DNA of 64,000 bases from Sulfurospirillum sp036802865 (lineage in GTDB: Bacteria; Campylobacterota; Campylobacteria; Campylobacterales; Sulfurospirillaceae): NCBI RefSeq assembly GCF_036802865.1, contig NZ_DAIRVK010000004.1, positions 62,001 through 126,000 of the forward strand, read 5' to 3'. Position numbers and translations under genes: made by a program. Below the pieces are notes generated by a model, which was not told the origin of the DNA, searched no databases, and saw only the letters and a list, made by a program, of their open reading frames with translations. Shown here piece by piece: positions 17,912 through 26,817 of the stretch. Position 1 is the stretch's first letter; each line of letters opens with the position of its first letter.

Positions 17912-18355
17912 ATGAGTGAATCCGTAGAGCAAAAAGCGTTGGAGTATTTTTCAAATGGCTATGTCTGCAGTGAAGCGGTTTTAAAAACGATTGCAGAGCA
18001 ACACGGCATAGATTCGCCTTTTATTCCTGCGATTGCCTCAGCTTTTGGAAGTGGCTTGGCTCGCAGTGAAGGTGGATTGTGTGGGGCATACAGCGGTGGT
18101 GTTATGGCACTTTCACTTCTTCAAGGACGCATCAAAGCAGAAACGCCTTTAGATGGGCTTTATAAAAATGTAAACATCTTCAAAGAGCATTTTGAAAAAG
18201 AATTTGGTACCTGTGAATGTGCTTCACTTTTAGGCTTTTCACTGAGTTCCCCTGATGCAGGTGTCAAATTTAAAGAGGGTAAGTGTAAAGCTTGTAAGTG
18301 TGACGGTTACGTGGTATTTGCGGTTAAAGAGGTAGAGGCACTTTTAGGCTCTTAA
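17912..18355 (+). CDS. C_GCAxxG_C_C family redox protein
   Basis: 147 residues. The family cysteine pattern is seen in order: YVCSEAVL, GGLCGAYSGGVMAL, FGTCECASLLGF and CKACKCDGYVV. The family is widespread in anaerobes and thought to bind a metal or act in redox reactions; no reaction is established. Nine bases after the mini-thioredoxin, so in the same unit. The GGLCGAYSGG variant replaces the consensus GCAxxG. Confidence 0.85.
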   Translation: MSESVEQKALEYFSNGYVCSEAVLKTIAEQHGIDSPFIPAIASAFGSGLARSEGGLCGAYSGGVMALSLLQGRIKAETPLDGLYKNVNIFKEHFEKEFGTCECASLLGFSLSSPDAGVKFKEGKCKACKCDGYVVFAVKEVEALLGS

Positions 18356-18370
18356 TTATAAAGGGTTGTG

Positions 18371-19135
18371 ATGGAACTTGTTTTGATTGCAGGTGTGGCA
18401 CTGGGTGCTTCGTTGCTTACGTTTTTTTCGGGTTTTGGTTTGGGTACACTGCTGATGCCCATCATTGCGCTTTTCTTCCCTCTTCCTATCGCTATTGCGA
18501 TAACGGCGATTGTTCATTTTTCCAATAATCTTCTCAAATTTGCGCTTCTTGCCCGTTACAGTAATCTCTCCATTTTGCTTCGTTTTGGCTTTCCTGCGGT
18601 CATCTTTGCGCTTTTAGGAGCAGGGTGTTTAGAGTTTTTAAGTGAGTGGAAATGGGAGTTTGTGTACACATTGTTTGGTTTTACACTCCATGTGACACCG
18701 CTTAAACTCATCATTGGCTTGGTGATAGCCCTGTTTTTAGTTTTAGAATCGAGTCCAACACTGCATATTCCAAATGCCTTTAAAAAGCTGTGGTTAGGGG
18801 GAATGCTGAGTGGCTTTTTTGGAGGACTGAGTGGTCATCAAGGAGCATTTCGCAGTCTTTTTTTAACTCAAAATGCTCTCTCAAAAGAGGTGTTTTTAGC
18901 CACAGGCGTGAGCATTGCCGTTGTTGTTGATCTCTCAAGGTTAAGTCTGTATGCTACCCATTGGCAAAGCGCGCTTGCTCAGTGGCAGATGATCGCAGTG
19001 GCGATAGGAAGTGCGTTTATAGGAACATTTCTTGGAAAACACTACCTCAAAAAAGTAAGTATTGAGTTTATTCGTTTTGTGGTCGCGTGGATGCTAGGAA
19101 GTGTGGCGTTTTTATTGATTTTAGGGATTTTGTAG
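18371..19135 (+). CDS. TauE/SafE (TSUP) family anion exporter
   Basis: 254 residues, about eight membrane helices. The family features GFGLGTLLMPIIALFFPLPIAI near the N-terminus and LSGFFGGLSGHQGAFRSLFL in the middle are present. Family members export sulfite, sulfonates or other sulfur anions. ATG 18371 is chosen over GTG 18368 because AAGGG lies five bases ahead. Last gene of the thiol/metalloid island, closed by a hairpin. Substrate not known. Confidence 0.82.
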   Translation: MELVLIAGVALGASLLTFFSGFGLGTLLMPIIALFFPLPIAIAITAIVHFSNNLLKFALLARYSNLSILLRFGFPAVIFALLGAGCLEFLSEWKWEFVYTLFGFTLHVTPLKLIIGLVIALFLVLESSPTLHIPNAFKKLWLGGMLSGFFGGLSGHQGAFRSLFLTQNALSKEVFLATGVSIAVVVDLSRLSLYATHWQSALAQWQMIAVAIGSAFIGTFLGKHYLKKVSIEFIRFVVAWMLGSVAFLLILGIL

Positions 19136-19157
19136 CTTTACAAACAAAGCTACAAAA
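19128..19157 (+). terminator. hairpin after the TSUP gene
   Basis: 12-bp perfect stem (19128-19139 with 19146-19157) and loop ACAAAC; the TAG stop of the TSUP gene is in the left arm. A looser T-rich stretch follows at about 19160-19176. Confidence 0.55.
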
Positions 19158-19276
19158 AGCTCTTTATCCTTTTTTACACGCTCTACCAAGAACCAACTTT
19201 CTTTGTCAGCCAATCAAATATATGCTAAAGTGTCATATTTATAATATCTCGTTTGTTGAAGAAATAAGGATGAAAA

Positions 19277-20812
19277 TTGAGCGAAGCTACTGAACCAAAC
19301 ACTGAAAAAATCACGGAAAGTAATGGCTTTAAAGACTGGAAAAAGAGCTTTGTAGCTTGGTTAGAATTTATTTTTAAAGTGGGCTTAGCAGTTGGCTCAA
19401 CAATAGCTTTTTTCTTTTATTCTTTTTATGTTGGGGCTATGCCATCTATAGGAAATATTGGAGATATTACAATTTTTCTTATTATGATAGCAGGTATTGG
19501 CATTATGATAGCAGTTGTATTTGTGGTTGCATTTATGCCTGCTCTATGGTTGGAAGATAAAAGCTATGTAAGATACTTAGAAAAAGAAGTAAATTTACGT
19601 ATAAATATAAAAGTTACAAGCCTATTCTTTTGGCTTGTTGCTATTGTAAATATTGGGTTGATTTTTTTACTAAAATTATATCAGATTGATGATTACATCT
19701 CGTTTCTATTTTTTGGTTTATCGTTGTTATTCTTCGTATTACTATACATTAAATTATTCAAAGATAAACAAGATAAACAAGATAAACAAGATAAACAAGA
19801 TCCAGTATCGTTTTTTATAATTACTTTTATTTATTTATTATCTATTTTTTTCTACTCATTGGAGTCTTTCATTAATTTCAAAGAATACAATGAACGAATG
19901 ACTTATAGCATATTTTTTATTGTTTTTACGGCCTTGTTAAATCATATGATATTAAAAACTATACTAGAAAAAATAAAGAAAAAAAGGAATATATTATTAT
20001 CAACGTCAGAAACAGTAAAAGATTTGAATGATAATACACAGCGAGATGAACAATTTTATCGGTTATTTCCTATTGTTAGTATTATTCTTTTATTCTTCAT
20101 TATATCTATGGTTTGGGTCTACCAACGTATAGATGTCTTTTTTGTAACCAAACCTTTTGAGCTTCTCAATCTCGGGCATTATAACGCGACATTACAATTC
20201 AAGGAAGATTTTATTCAAAAAGACAATCCTTTTGGTAAAAGCAACCTATATAACTGTAAGGAAGGTCATTTTTTTATTCGCAGTAGTATAGGGGATGAAT
20301 ATATTTTAGAAGATTTAGAAGAACATGCCAGGTATACAAAAGAGCGTCAGGAAAACAACACTACAAAAAAACAATTTCAACCTACTGTATATCGTATCAA
20401 AAAAGAGTTTGTGCTTGCTGAAAGCAAACTATCATTTGATGTTAATGGAACTTGGGCAACAGATATTGGATGTGATAGCTACGAAAAAGTGACATTTAAA
20501 AAGGAGTTTATTAAAAATAATAACCCTTTTATAGAGAATGTAAAAGGCTGTTTGACGAGAATATTTTGGGTGCGAGATAGAGGTACTACGTTAGAATTAA
20601 AAGATATAAAAGAGAGAAATGACACCAATGACACAAAAAGTGAGCCATATCAAATCTCATCCTTATATATTATGAGCCGACAAAAAGCAACGGTGCAAGA
20701 TTATAATGCAACTTGGGCAGATTGTCCACCTAAAGTATCAAAGCCAAATGCGCCTTCAGCTGTTTTGTGCCAAATAAAATGTGACAATAATCAGTCTAAG
20801 AATGATAAATAA
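19277..20812 (+). CDS. orphan multi-pass membrane protein with duplicated C-terminal module
   Basis: 511 residues, not recognised. The start is TTG 19277, supported by AAGGA six bases upstream. About six or seven membrane helices fill the first 290 residues, broken by a charged linker made of DKQ repeats near residues 163-175. The remaining ~220 residues are probably outside the membrane and contain two related units: FKEDFIQKDNPFGKSNLYNC and FKKEFIKNNNPFIENVKGC, each followed by a hydrophobic strand and a Leu-Lys-Asp-like stretch. Base use is more AT-rich than its neighbours, which suggests recent transfer. It is flanked by terminators, so it is its own unit. Confidence 0.7.
   Translation: MSEATEPNTEKITESNGFKDWKKSFVAWLEFIFKVGLAVGSTIAFFFYSFYVGAMPSIGNIGDITIFLIMIAGIGIMIAVVFVVAFMPALWLEDKSYVRYLEKEVNLRINIKVTSLFFWLVAIVNIGLIFLLKLYQIDDYISFLFFGLSLLFFVLLYIKLFKDKQDKQDKQDKQDPVSFFIITFIYLLSIFFYSLESFINFKEYNERMTYSIFFIVFTALLNHMILKTILEKIKKKRNILLSTSETVKDLNDNTQRDEQFYRLFPIVSIILLFFIISMVWVYQRIDVFFVTKPFELLNLGHYNATLQFKEDFIQKDNPFGKSNLYNCKEGHFFIRSSIGDEYILEDLEEHARYTKERQENNTTKKQFQPTVYRIKKEFVLAESKLSFDVNGTWATDIGCDSYEKVTFKKEFIKNNNPFIENVKGCLTRIFWVRDRGTTLELKDIKERNDTNDTKSEPYQISSLYIMSRQKATVQDYNATWADCPPKVSKPNAPSAVLCQIKCDNNQSKNDK
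19763..19798 (+). repeat. four tandem 9-bp repeats inside a gene
   Basis: GATAAACAA is repeated four times without change and encodes Asp-Lys-Gln units. Because the unit is a multiple of three, copy-number change would alter linker length and not the frame. Confidence 0.9.
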
Positions 20813-20836
20813 AAAGAGCGGCATTGCCGCTCTTTT
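20812..20836. terminator. bidirectional terminator
   Basis: 11-bp perfect stem AAAAGAGCGGC (20812-20822) with GCCGCTCTTTT (20826-20836), loop ATT. T runs end both strands. It serves the orphan membrane gene and convergent mnmA, whose stop codon overlaps the right arm. Confidence 0.85.
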
Positions 20837-21854
20837 ACGCTTCGATCCAACCGCCACCTAAGACTAAATCATCTTGATAGACCACAAGTGCTTGACCGCT
20901 TGCAAGACCGTAAACACCGTCTTCAAGTTCGGCGATAATTTTATCGCCCTCTATTTTGACATGCGCTTTGCTTTGTGGACTTCGATAGCGTACTTTTACA
21001 CCATAGGTTCCCTCTTTAAAATCTTCTGGCAATGAAAAATTTTGTGCTACAACGCGTTTTTGCAAAAGCTCTTCTTTAGTGCCTGCGACAACGGTGTTGG
21101 TTTTTGCGTCAATGCCTACAACAAAATGCGGGTCATGTGCGCCATTGATGGTTAAACCTTTTCGCTTTCCGATGGTGTAATGCATATAGCCTTTGTGTTC
21201 ACCGATGACATTACCATTTACATCTTTGACGACACCTTTTTGATCGACATTGTGATGTTTTTTCAAGATCTCAATGTACGTATCGGTGACAAAGCAGATC
21301 TCTTGTGACTCTTTGTAGGTTTCCAGTGTGCCAAGCCAAGGTAATTTTTCCAAAGCAATGGGTTTAATATCTTCTTTTTTCATGCCACCGAGTGGGAAAA
21401 GAATCTTCTCAATCACCTCTTTTTTGAGCCCAAAAAGGAAGTAGCTTTGATCTTTACTCATATCATAAGCTTCTTGAATGTGACCATTTTTCACACGTGC
21501 ATAGTGACCTGTGGCAATTTTTTCACAACCCATTTCCATGGCTTTTTCAAAGGCAAAGCCAAATTTCATACGTGGATTACAATATGCACACGGATTAGGT
21601 GTGAGTCCTTGCTCGTAGGAGCGAACAAAGTAGTCATACACATGCTCTTTAAAAAGTGTTTTGGCATCAATAATATGTGTTTCAATCTCCAAATATTTGC
21701 TAACTTTTTCAATATTGGCGATGTTGATCGTATGTTTTTTCTCATCGTCATGGAGTTTAAGATAAATGCCTACAACCTCATGACCTTCTTGTTTAAGCAG
21801 ATAAGCGGAGTAACTAGAATCAATCCCTCCGCTCATTAATAGTGCAATTTTCAT
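20835..21854 (-). CDS. mnmA: tRNA-specific 2-thiouridylase
   Basis: 339 residues, slightly short for MnmA. ATP-binding PP-loop MSGGIDSSYSAYLL at residues 7-20. Catalytic cysteines: Cys 89 or 92 in TPNPCAYCNP and Cys 187 in SQEICFVTD. It adds sulfur to the wobble uridine of Lys, Glu and Gln tRNAs. It lies downstream of the sulfur cluster on the same strand with a 90-base gap, which fits a shared demand for activated sulfur. Confidence 0.92.
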   Translation of the reverse strand: MKIALLMSGGIDSSYSAYLLKQEGHEVVGIYLKLHDDEKKHTINIANIEKVSKYLEIETHIIDAKTLFKEHVYDYFVRSYEQGLTPNPCAYCNPRMKFGFAFEKAMEMGCEKIATGHYARVKNGHIQEAYDMSKDQSYFLFGLKKEVIEKILFPLGGMKKEDIKPIALEKLPWLGTLETYKESQEICFVTDTYIEILKKHHNVDQKGVVKDVNGNVIGEHKGYMHYTIGKRKGLTINGAHDPHFVVGIDAKTNTVVAGTKEELLQKRVVAQNFSLPEDFKEGTYGVKVRYRSPQSKAHVKIEGDKIIAELEDGVYGLASGQALVVYQDDLVLGGGWIEA

Positions 21855-21919
21855 AGATGTATTCTCTTTTATTTACAATTTCGACGTCTAAAGAGTAAAA
21901 GTCTTTACGTTTCGTGTTA

Positions 21920-21934
21920 GCCCTAAAATAGGGC
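21920..21934 (-). terminator. short hairpin between metY and mnmA
   Basis: GCCCTA (21920-21925), AAA, TAGGGC (21929-21934): a 6-bp perfect stem just after metY on the minus strand, without a T run. A weak terminator or processing site. Confidence 0.35.
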
Positions 21935-21943
21935 ACCTATATG

Positions 21944-23227
21944 TTAAAAATCGAGCAGATGTGGTTTATCTGAAGCTGCTTCATTACTTACGACAGTTTG
22001 CTCTTCTTTAACAAGCGCTTGGTCAATGTCGGCGATCAAGTCTTCTAAATCCTCGATGCCTACAGAAAGGCGTATCATGCCCTCGCTCAGTCCAAAACTG
22101 GCTTTTTGCTCGTTAGAGTACTCTGCATAAATCGTATGATAGGTTGCGATGATAAGCGATTTATTGTCTTGGACGTTGGTGCCTCGTTTGATGATGTTTA
22201 GGCGATTTAAAAAGGCGTAAGCACTGGCTTTATCGCTAAAGCTAAAGCTTACAATGCCACCACCTGCACTAAAGTGTTTTTTTGCATTTTCATACGAAGT
22301 AGAGTCTTCTAAAAAGGGATATGAAACGTTGGTAATTTCAGGTTTGGTTTGAAGATGCTTTGCCACGGCTAGGGCATTGTCACAGCTTCGTTTGACACGC
22401 AAATCCATCGTCTCAAGACCTAAGGATAGCAAGTATGCGCTTTGAGGCGAGAGTGTTGCACCAAGGTTTCGGTAGGTCTCTTTGCGAAGGCGTAAGATGA
22501 GCGCATTGGGACCAAATTTTTTGTAATAAGGGGCAAGCGTTGCATGGTTGCCCCAGTTATAGGTACCATTATCGACGATCAGTCCACCGAGAACGTGTCC
22601 ACCGCCTGAGATATATTTTGTAGCGGAGACGATCTCTACATCCACGCCGTGTTTTTTCGCATCAAACAGATTCCAAGGGGTTGCCGTGGTATCGACGATG
22701 AGAGGAACATTGTTCTCTTGAAGAAGGCTTTTTATAGACTCAAAATCAGGCACGATAAGATGAGGATTGCTGATACTTTCACAAAAAAGAAGGCGTGTTT
22801 TAGCGTCAATATTGGCTTTTATTTCCTCCAAATTGTTCAAATCAACATAACGCACCTCGACATCAAAATCACTCAGAAGCGTTTGGAAAAGTGAGAGGGT
22901 ATTGCCAAAGAGGTACTTTGTTGTAATGATATTATCGCCACTTTTCAGCAGAGCAAACAGCATATTGGAAATGGCAGCCATACCTGTTGCGGTGGCTAGA
23001 ACACCCAGTGCTCCACTGACGGTTCTGATTTTGTGTTCAAACTCTTCAATCGTTGGGTTGGTTGAGCGAGTATAGACATGACCGTATTTGAAGCCTTTAA
23101 ACACCGCTTCTAAATCTTCTGCTTTTTCAAATTCAAAAGCAGAACTTTGGTAGATGGGGAAGCGCATCGCGCCATGGGCATCTTTTGCTAAAGGTTGTGT
23201 ATGCAATGCTTTGGTTGTAAATCCCAT
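21944..23227 (-). CDS. metY: O-acetylhomoserine sulfhydrylase type enzyme (MetY)
   Basis: 427 residues from ATG 23227, which has AGAGG just upstream; the open frame extends 23 codons more but without a ribosome site. PLP enzyme of the Cys/Met metabolism family: ATATGMAAISNML, CESISNPHLIVPD, VDTTATPW, and the Schiff-base lysine (about residue 204) in SATKYISGGGHVLGG. It makes homocysteine from an activated homoserine and sulfide. In Wolinella, MetY takes sulfur from the HcyS thiocarboxylate, whose genes lie 4 kb upstream here. Confidence 0.88.
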   Translation of the reverse strand: MGFTTKALHTQPLAKDAHGAMRFPIYQSSAFEFEKAEDLEAVFKGFKYGHVYTRSTNPTIEEFEHKIRTVSGALGVLATATGMAAISNMLFALLKSGDNIITTKYLFGNTLSLFQTLLSDFDVEVRYVDLNNLEEIKANIDAKTRLLFCESISNPHLIVPDFESIKSLLQENNVPLIVDTTATPWNLFDAKKHGVDVEIVSATKYISGGGHVLGGLIVDNGTYNWGNHATLAPYYKKFGPNALILRLRKETYRNLGATLSPQSAYLLSLGLETMDLRVKRSCDNALAVAKHLQTKPEITNVSYPFLEDSTSYENAKKHFSAGGGIVSFSFSDKASAYAFLNRLNIIKRGTNVQDNKSLIIATYHTIYAEYSNEQKASFGLSEGMIRLSVGIEDLEDLIADIDQALVKEEQTVVSNEAASDKPHLLDF

Positions 23228-23237
23228 AAAATCCTCT

Positions 23238-24506
23238 TTATATGTAAATGATTTTACCGCTATTATCTGCGGGTAAAATGTTCTCTTTTGCGACACACTC
23301 TCCGATGATTAAGACCGCTGGTGTGGCACACAATGTTGCCATTTTATCCAATTTTCCCACAGTTCCCACTATGGTGACTTGATCAGGCAGGTCAATTTTG
23401 GAGACAAATGCAGCAGGAAGATTGGGGTCAATGCCCTGTTTAGCTATGGCATCTTCGATTTTTTTCGCAAAACTGTGTGCCATCAAAACAACCACCGTAT
23501 GCAACGGCTGTTTTAAAATGCTCACCCAATCATCATTAAACAAGGTCTCTCTTAAATGTGCAGAGACAATCGTCACGCCTTTAGAAATGTCGCGAATCGT
23601 AGGAACAATGCCTGAGACGGTACACGACCTTAGCGCTGAGGTAATGCCATTGATCACTTCAAAAGCGATGCCATGTTGCACCAATACCTGCTTTTCTTCA
23701 CCTAAACGACCAAAGAGAAGCGGGTCACCACCTTTAAGGCGTCCGACAACCAAGCCTTGTTTGGCATATTCGAGTAAGAGTGCGTTGATTTCATCTTGCG
23801 TTTTAGAGTGAAAACCCTTTTTTTTGCTCACATCCACTACTTTACATGAAGCGGGGATGAGGGCTTGAATCTCTTTAGAGACTAAAGCATCCACCAAGGC
23901 AACATCTAAAAGCTCGAAAGCATTCAGTGCATCCAAGGTGAGATTGCCCACATAGCCTGTTCCACAGCCGATGAGAAAGACTTTTCCCGCACCAATTTTC
24001 GCAATATCTCGAAGTTTTTCGAGGTCACGGTCAGGTTTCTTTCGCTCGTTTTTAAGGCGTTCAATCAGTGATGTTAAATCACGTGGTAAAATCCGTTCAA
24101 TCTTATCGCGGATCACTTGTGCCAATGTTGGAGAACTCCCTCCACTGCTGACAGCGACTTGAATGTCGCCACGACGGGTGAGCGCGCTAAAGTAAAAATC
24201 GCACAATTCAGGTACATCAACGACATTGAGCCAGAAATGATGCAGTGGTTTAAGTGCTACAAGACGGTTGGTCACATGTTCGTTGCCTGTTGCATCGATA
24301 ATGACCTCAAACCCTTCTGCATCACCATCCTCGAACGTTTTACATGTAAAGATTTTGGAATCAAAATAGGCATCGAGCCTTGATTCTGCGACGATTTCAT
24401 ACGCAAAATCAAGACTGTCCAGTACGCGCGCTTTCTGTGCGGCGACTTTGCCCGCCCCAATTAAAAGCGTGCGTTTTGGTGTGAGTGCGATGCCTAAGGT
24501 ACTCAT
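23238..24506 (-). CDS. cysG: siroheme synthase, fused dehydrogenase/ferrochelatase and methyltransferase
   Basis: 422 residues. N-terminal Met8p-like domain begins LLIGAGKVAAQKARVL and has the SSGGSSPTLAQVIRDKIE motif. C-terminal uroporphyrinogen-III methyltransferase starts near residue 175 (VFLIGCGTGYVGNLTLDAL) with VGRLKGGDPLLFGRLGEE and VINGITSA. It makes the siroheme needed by the sulfite reductase next to it. The starting ATG overlaps the sulfite reductase stop by ATGA. In the methyltransferase start, GCGTGYVGNLT replaces the usual GxGPGDxxLLT, a mild divergence. Confidence 0.9.
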   Translation of the reverse strand: MSTLGIALTPKRTLLIGAGKVAAQKARVLDSLDFAYEIVAESRLDAYFDSKIFTCKTFEDGDAEGFEVIIDATGNEHVTNRLVALKPLHHFWLNVVDVPELCDFYFSALTRRGDIQVAVSSGGSSPTLAQVIRDKIERILPRDLTSLIERLKNERKKPDRDLEKLRDIAKIGAGKVFLIGCGTGYVGNLTLDALNAFELLDVALVDALVSKEIQALIPASCKVVDVSKKKGFHSKTQDEINALLLEYAKQGLVVGRLKGGDPLLFGRLGEEKQVLVQHGIAFEVINGITSALRSCTVSGIVPTIRDISKGVTIVSAHLRETLFNDDWVSILKQPLHTVVVLMAHSFAKKIEDAIAKQGIDPNLPAAFVSKIDLPDQVTIVGTVGKLDKMATLCATPAVLIIGECVAKENILPADNSGKIIYI

Positions 24507-26788
24507 TTTTTTACGATCCTGACACGCCAGCCATTACCTTCTTTAGTCGTCGCTTCGACGGTGTGTCCTTCGCTTGCGACTGATTTTGGCACGTTGTCAA
24601 TCGGTGCGCCATCGTCGAGCAAAATCTCCAAGACTTCACCGCTTCCAATTTTGGAGAGTTCCATCTTTGTTTTGACAAAGTTCATCGGGCACGCCACGCC
24701 GCTAAGGTCTTTAAAATGGGCGGATTTTGCTTCAGTCTGCGTAGCCGCGGCTGCTGCTAACTCTTTTTCTTTGGCAAATTTCAGTGTATTGTCCATTGTT
24801 TCGTAAAGTTTGATCACTTCTTCAGCTAGCTCGATCGATTTTTCATCCGCATCGCCCTCTAGCATCGTGCCAAAGTAAGCGTTGAGCAGTGTCGTATCGA
24901 CAAAAAGTGTTTTAAAGGCTTTGAGAACACCTGCTTTATCCCTAGCGTCTTCACCACGTGTGACGAGTAGCATACGAGCGGCCAAAAGACGAATCAACTC
25001 ATAGTCTTTTTCCTCTTTCTCAAGTGCTTCTTTAAGTGCCTTTTTATCGGCTTCGATGAGGTCGTACATACCTGCACTACACTCGCCTGTGCCTCTTCCT
25101 TTTAACGAGAAGAGTTCCATCGCGTCATAGTCAAAGTAAGGGTTTTTATCCTCTTTGAATGAAGGAATATCGACGTATTTTTTGCTGATTTCGGTGATGA
25201 TGGAAAGTCCACCATCATCAATCCAGTCTGCAAAACTCTCATAAGCCTTTACATGTAAAAGCCACGTATCCAAAACTTCTTCCACAAAAGCAGGGACATG
25301 AAAAGCTGCAACATCACCCGCTTTTTGGGCGTACACACTGCCTTCGCCTGATGTGCGTGAACCTGCTACGACGTTGTAAGCAGGGTATGAGTAGCCTTCA
25401 TTGCGTTGCACTTTTCCGAAAAAGCCAAGATCGCCGATAAGGTGTTTACCACAACTGTTTGGACAACCTGAAAAATGGATTTTAAAGCCTTGAAGGGCGT
25501 CATAGTCACGCTCATCGATGAGTTTATTGAGACGTTTTTGAATCGCATCGACTGCACCACGAGGGCGAGCGATGCCAAGTTGACACGTTGCTGCACCGGT
25601 ACACGCGACCATATCGCCAAAGAGCGTTGGTTTAGAAACTTCAACAGAAAATTTTTGCAAGATGTCGTGCAAACTTGCCATTTGAGGCGCTGTTAGGTTC
25701 CTTATGTAAAGGTTTTGATCGCCTGTAAAACGAAGCACGTCTTCACCAAAAGCTAGAAGTGCATTGGCAAGGTTGCGTGCATTTTCAAAGTGAATATCAC
25801 CTAAATGCACAGGCACTTTACAACCGTAAAGCCCCTCTTGTTTTTGGGCGTAAACGTAGCGATTCCACCATTTTTTAATGTTTTCAGGAACAACGAAAGG
25901 TTCATGCGTCGTGTCGCCAACGGTGCGCTCAATTTCAGTGATAGGCATCTCCCAGTCACCTTTGTCTTTGACCGCTTTAAGCTCTACATCAAGGAGTCTG
26001 TTAAACTCTTCGAGACCTAGATCTTCAAATAAAAAGCGAAGGCGTGCAGCATGTTTGTTTTTGCGGTTGCCGTATTTGTCGAACACTTGTTTGATCGCTT
26101 GAGAGTACAAAAAGACTTCGGTATCTGGCACAAAGTCACGCAACAGGGTTCCCAAACGAGATTTTGCACCCATACCACCAGCGGTAAAGAGTTTAAAGCC
26201 TTTCACGCCATCTTGAATCTTAGCGATAAAGCCAACATCGTGAATCGTAGCATAACCGCGGTCTGCTTCTGAGCCACTAAAGGTGATTTTGAACTTTCGT
26301 GGAAGTGCGAACGAGTCTTTTTGCTCTAGCATTTTAGACGTCATCGCAAGGGCGTAAGGAGAGACATCAAAAATCTCATCTTTGGCTGTGCCTGCAAGTG
26401 GGTCTGCCATGACATTACGAACAGTATTTCCACCACCACCACGACCACTGAGGTCGATGCTGTGCAAGGTTGTGATAATGTCGATGATGTCTTCAATCTT
26501 GACATAATGAAGCTGTGCGCCACCACGTGTGGTGATGTGAATCGCTTCGTGCGCGTACTTTTGGGCTAAGTCTGCAAGCGTTAAAAGTTGTTTGGGGGTT
26601 AAAATACCGCCAGCGAGTTTAATGCGCACCATAAAGGTGTTGGCAGCACGTTGTTCATACACACCAAAAGGGACACGCATCGTTTTAAAGGTAAGCTCAT
26701 CTAGTGTTCCAGCCAAAAACTCGGCATGGTTTTTTTTAAAAACTTCAAGGTCTTCATAGACCATTTCAGGGATAGTATATCTGCTCAT
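24503..26788 (-). CDS. ferredoxin-type sulfite reductase fused to a TusA-like sulfur carrier domain
   Basis: 761 residues starting at ATG 26788 (MSRYTIPEMVYED), with AAAGGAG upstream; the 42-codon open extension lacks a start signal. Two nitrite/sulfite reductase repeats carry HITTRGGAQLHYV and the siroheme-[4Fe-4S] ligands in CTGAATCQLG (about 395-401) and FSGCPNSCGKH (about 441-445). A helical linker of ~130 residues is followed by a TusA/SirA domain (from ~685) with its carrier cysteine in GVACPMNFVKTKM. It reduces sulfite to sulfide; the tail could accept sulfur from the active site. Could reduce nitrite, but the cluster is clearly for sulfur. Confidence 0.88.
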   Translation of the reverse strand: MSRYTIPEMVYEDLEVFKKNHAEFLAGTLDELTFKTMRVPFGVYEQRAANTFMVRIKLAGGILTPKQLLTLADLAQKYAHEAIHITTRGGAQLHYVKIEDIIDIITTLHSIDLSGRGGGGNTVRNVMADPLAGTAKDEIFDVSPYALAMTSKMLEQKDSFALPRKFKITFSGSEADRGYATIHDVGFIAKIQDGVKGFKLFTAGGMGAKSRLGTLLRDFVPDTEVFLYSQAIKQVFDKYGNRKNKHAARLRFLFEDLGLEEFNRLLDVELKAVKDKGDWEMPITEIERTVGDTTHEPFVVPENIKKWWNRYVYAQKQEGLYGCKVPVHLGDIHFENARNLANALLAFGEDVLRFTGDQNLYIRNLTAPQMASLHDILQKFSVEVSKPTLFGDMVACTGAATCQLGIARPRGAVDAIQKRLNKLIDERDYDALQGFKIHFSGCPNSCGKHLIGDLGFFGKVQRNEGYSYPAYNVVAGSRTSGEGSVYAQKAGDVAAFHVPAFVEEVLDTWLLHVKAYESFADWIDDGGLSIITEISKKYVDIPSFKEDKNPYFDYDAMELFSLKGRGTGECSAGMYDLIEADKKALKEALEKEEKDYELIRLLAARMLLVTRGEDARDKAGVLKAFKTLFVDTTLLNAYFGTMLEGDADEKSIELAEEVIKLYETMDNTLKFAKEKELAAAAATQTEAKSAHFKDLSGVACPMNFVKTKMELSKIGSGEVLEILLDDGAPIDNVPKSVASEGHTVEATTKEGNGWRVRIVKK

Positions 26789-26807
26789 AATCGTAACTCC
26801 TTTGATG

Positions 26808-26817
26808 TTACATGTAA
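26808..26817. repeat. TTACATGTAA palindrome upstream of sulfite reductase
   Basis: One of 11 exact copies in the window; here 20 bases upstream of the sulfite reductase start, within the 197-bp gap after hcyD. See the finding on this palindrome. Confidence 0.6.

Noticed and set aside
19763..19798. 9-bp repeat array as a phase-variation switch
   Set aside because: The unit is a multiple of three, so slippage would change length and not reading frame.
23228..23296. Longer start for metY
   Set aside because: The extra 23 codons run into the cysG coding end; ATG 23227 has AGAGG and the family start.
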